From an uncultured Collinsella sp. (GTDB taxonomy: Bacteria; Actinomycetota; Coriobacteriia; Coriobacteriales; Coriobacteriaceae): a DNA stretch of 64,000 bases. Position 1 is the first letter of the stretch. Each line of letters opens with the position of its first letter. Under the pieces are notes generated by a model. The model was not told where the DNA came from. It saw nothing but the letters and a program-made list of their open reading frames with translations, and searched no databases. The translations under genes were made by a program, and so were the position numbers. Positions 62,979-64,000 of this stretch are shown here, in pieces. Location of the stretch: assembly GCA_900541785.1 (NCBI GenBank), contig UQKY01000002.1:62001-126000 (forward strand). The letters run 5' to 3'.

Positions 62979-63791
62979 CTAGCACGCCATTTGGCGAAGC
63001 ACCTTTCCGAGGCACTCAAAACTTTTGGCTGTATCGACAGCTTGCTGGCTACCTGGGCTAAAAAGCGCGAATGGCACCGCGCCTTGCAGGGAAAGGCGAT
63101 TAAACTCATTCAAAAGTCGCATCTCATAAGCCCCCGCTGGTTCAGAGCTCTCCCCATTCGCCCAACGCCAATCAGCAATCGCCGAGAAAACAAAACTATC
63201 GATAACGATGCCAGATAATCTATAGCTTGAGAAGTTCGCAGCGTGGACATTTCGAATATGCTTGCAAGTGTCGAACAGGAGTCCCCTCGAGCTTGCGTTT
63301 TTCTCTTTCATTGCTTCCTGCTCCGCCTTGGGATCAGTTGCAAGCCATCGACCGCCCATATGAGTATCGGGGTAGTCGTAACTCAAAAATGATCCCCAAC
63401 AGTCCACGTGCTCAAATGCCGGGAGAAGTTCAAACTTCATTCCATCCGAGAATCTGACAACGACAACCTGACCATCACCCTTAACATCAGTCGTAGAGTA
63501 GGTTTCGGAAACTGCGGATTTTACAGCCTGAAGTAATCTTGATTGTCCATTCCCGCTATACATGTCATAACGATCGTACTCGCTCCTGGGAAGAGATAGC
63601 AATACGTCAAGATCGCTATCTGTTGTTGCGGTACCACGCCCGTAAGAACCAACATACAGTGAATGTGCCGTCTCGCTGCCGGAACTCCAAAACTCCGAGT
63701 TCACAGCCTTGGTAATCCGTTTGTACCTTTTTGAGATCAATTCTCTTTTTGCAGATTCAACGCCAACAATATTCTTCTTAACTCGGTCCAT
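62979..63791 (-). CDS. CD-NTase (SMODS-type nucleotidyltransferase) of a CBASS-like system
   Basis: This 270-residue nucleotidyltransferase has the CD-NTase active site: YVGSYGRGTATTDSDLDVLL (GS and DxD), then RFSDGMKFELLPAF with the third acidic position as Glu. It has an OAS-like fold. Such enzymes make a cyclic oligonucleotide on phage infection, which activates the neighbouring effector, here the SLATT protein. The product cannot be told from sequence. No Cap2/Cap3 or HORMA/TRIP13 genes are present, so this fits the minimal (type I) layout. The start at 63791 has a weak GTGAGG site. Confidence 0.85.
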   Translation of the reverse strand: MDRVKKNIVGVESAKRELISKRYKRITKAVNSEFWSSGSETAHSLYVGSYGRGTATTDSDLDVLLSLPRSEYDRYDMYSGNGQSRLLQAVKSAVSETYSTTDVKGDGQVVVVRFSDGMKFELLPAFEHVDCWGSFLSYDYPDTHMGGRWLATDPKAEQEAMKEKNASSRGLLFDTCKHIRNVHAANFSSYRLSGIVIDSFVFSAIADWRWANGESSEPAGAYEMRLLNEFNRLSLQGAVPFALFSPGSQQAVDTAKSFECLGKVLRQMAC

Positions 63792-63880
63792 AAGCTCTAC
63801 AACCTCACAATCAGGTCACCGACGAAACGACGGCCTAGTTCATGCCGCATGAATAGCAGCGGCACTAATCCATAGAATCA

Positions 63881-63909
63881 ATTTTACTGCCGCACGCCCA
63901 TGCGAACAA
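63881..63909 (-). promoter_or_regulatory. Predicted promoter for the CD-NTase-SLATT unit
   Basis: Minus strand: -35 TTGTTC (63904-63909), 17-base spacer, -10 TAAAAT (63881-63886). It leaves a leader of about 85 bases containing a GCCGC...GCGGC hairpin. Confidence 0.5.
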
Positions 63910-63930
63910 AAGTACTCCTATTAAGGCCAT

Positions 63931-64000
63931 TCATATATAACTGCCACGCGACATCGACAGAACCACCGTCAGCAGCTGAAGGGCACCGGAGCCCATGTCG
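63931..64000 (-). CDS. Possible 3' end of an FtsW/RodA-family gene (cut by window edge)
   Basis: The minus-strand frame reads DMGSGALQLLTVVLSMSRGS, then YI and TGA (63931-63933). It resembles the end of this window's own RodA (SSSMMIQLLTVGIVQS), and the two share the exact DNA sequence CCACCGTCAGCAGCTG. I therefore suspect a SEDS-family paralogue such as ftsW. Only 22 codons are visible. Confidence 0.35.
   Translation of the reverse strand, partial: DMGSGALQLLTVVLSMSRGSYI

Noticed and set aside
50030..63930. Search for an integrase, insertion sequence or CRISPR array in the island
   Set aside because: No recombinase motif, terminal inverted repeats or regularly spaced repeats were found. 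The island is called on gene content and composition only.

Overview
The window looks like the chromosome of a high-GC Actinomycetota, most likely a gut Coriobacteriia related to Collinsella. This is inferred from gene content and order, high-GC codon use in the housekeeping part, frequent TTG starts and a fused shikimate dehydrogenase-kinase. No 16S rRNA is present, so the genus is a judgement.

Positions 1-40,065 are core chromosome, almost all on the minus strand. Reading down that strand from the tRNA end: a tRNA-Arg(CCG), a P-type ATPase, a zinc-ribbon membrane protein, a cyclophilin and a TPR membrane protein. Next come the rod-shape genes mreB-mreC-mreD-mrdA-rodA, a membrane protein, the paired radical-SAM/DUF2344 genes, rplU-rpmA and obg-nadD-yqeK-rsfS. 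After a plus-strand dinB come rpsP-khpA-rimM-trmD-lepB, glyQ-glyS, ppsR and ppdK. A large secreted protein with an aerolysin-like pore-forming segment follows, then rplS-rnhB, yraN-comM-dprA-trmFO and the start of xerC. The usual rpsP...trmD-rplS-rnhB block is thus split by glyQS, ppsR-ppdK and the putative toxin.

Positions 40,200-48,721 (plus strand) hold an operon-like cluster covering the whole common aromatic pathway: aroF, tyrA, aroB, aroA, aroC, pheA, an aroE-aroK fusion and aroQ. A short hairpin plus T-run precedes aroF and may be an attenuator. glf (UDP-galactopyranose mutase) and a terminator close this section.

Positions 50,030-63,930 are different: AT-richer, with mixed strands, long intergenic stretches and repeats, and no housekeeping genes. 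This is a defence island. It holds (i) an AAA+ ATPase plus a cytoplasmic subtilisin-like protease, divergent from two tiny, acid-free, very basic peptides with near-perfect ribosome binding sites; (ii) an AbiH-family protein with an N-terminal zinc ribbon and a beta-rich C-terminal extension; (iii) a winged-helix PD-(D/E)XK nuclease; (iv) a two-gene module with an ADP-ribosyltransferase-like protein, a 54-residue partner and an operator-like palindrome; (v) a DUF4238 protein divergent from a KAP P-loop NTPase; and (vi) a two-gene CBASS-like module (CD-NTase plus SLATT membrane effector). No integrase, transposase or CRISPR array is visible. The last 70 bases look like the 3' end of an FtsW/RodA-family gene, so the island may end there.

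The strongest candidates for something undescribed are the AAA+/subtilase/tiny-peptide locus (50,770-54,460) and the aerolysin-like secreted protein (6,237-9,044).
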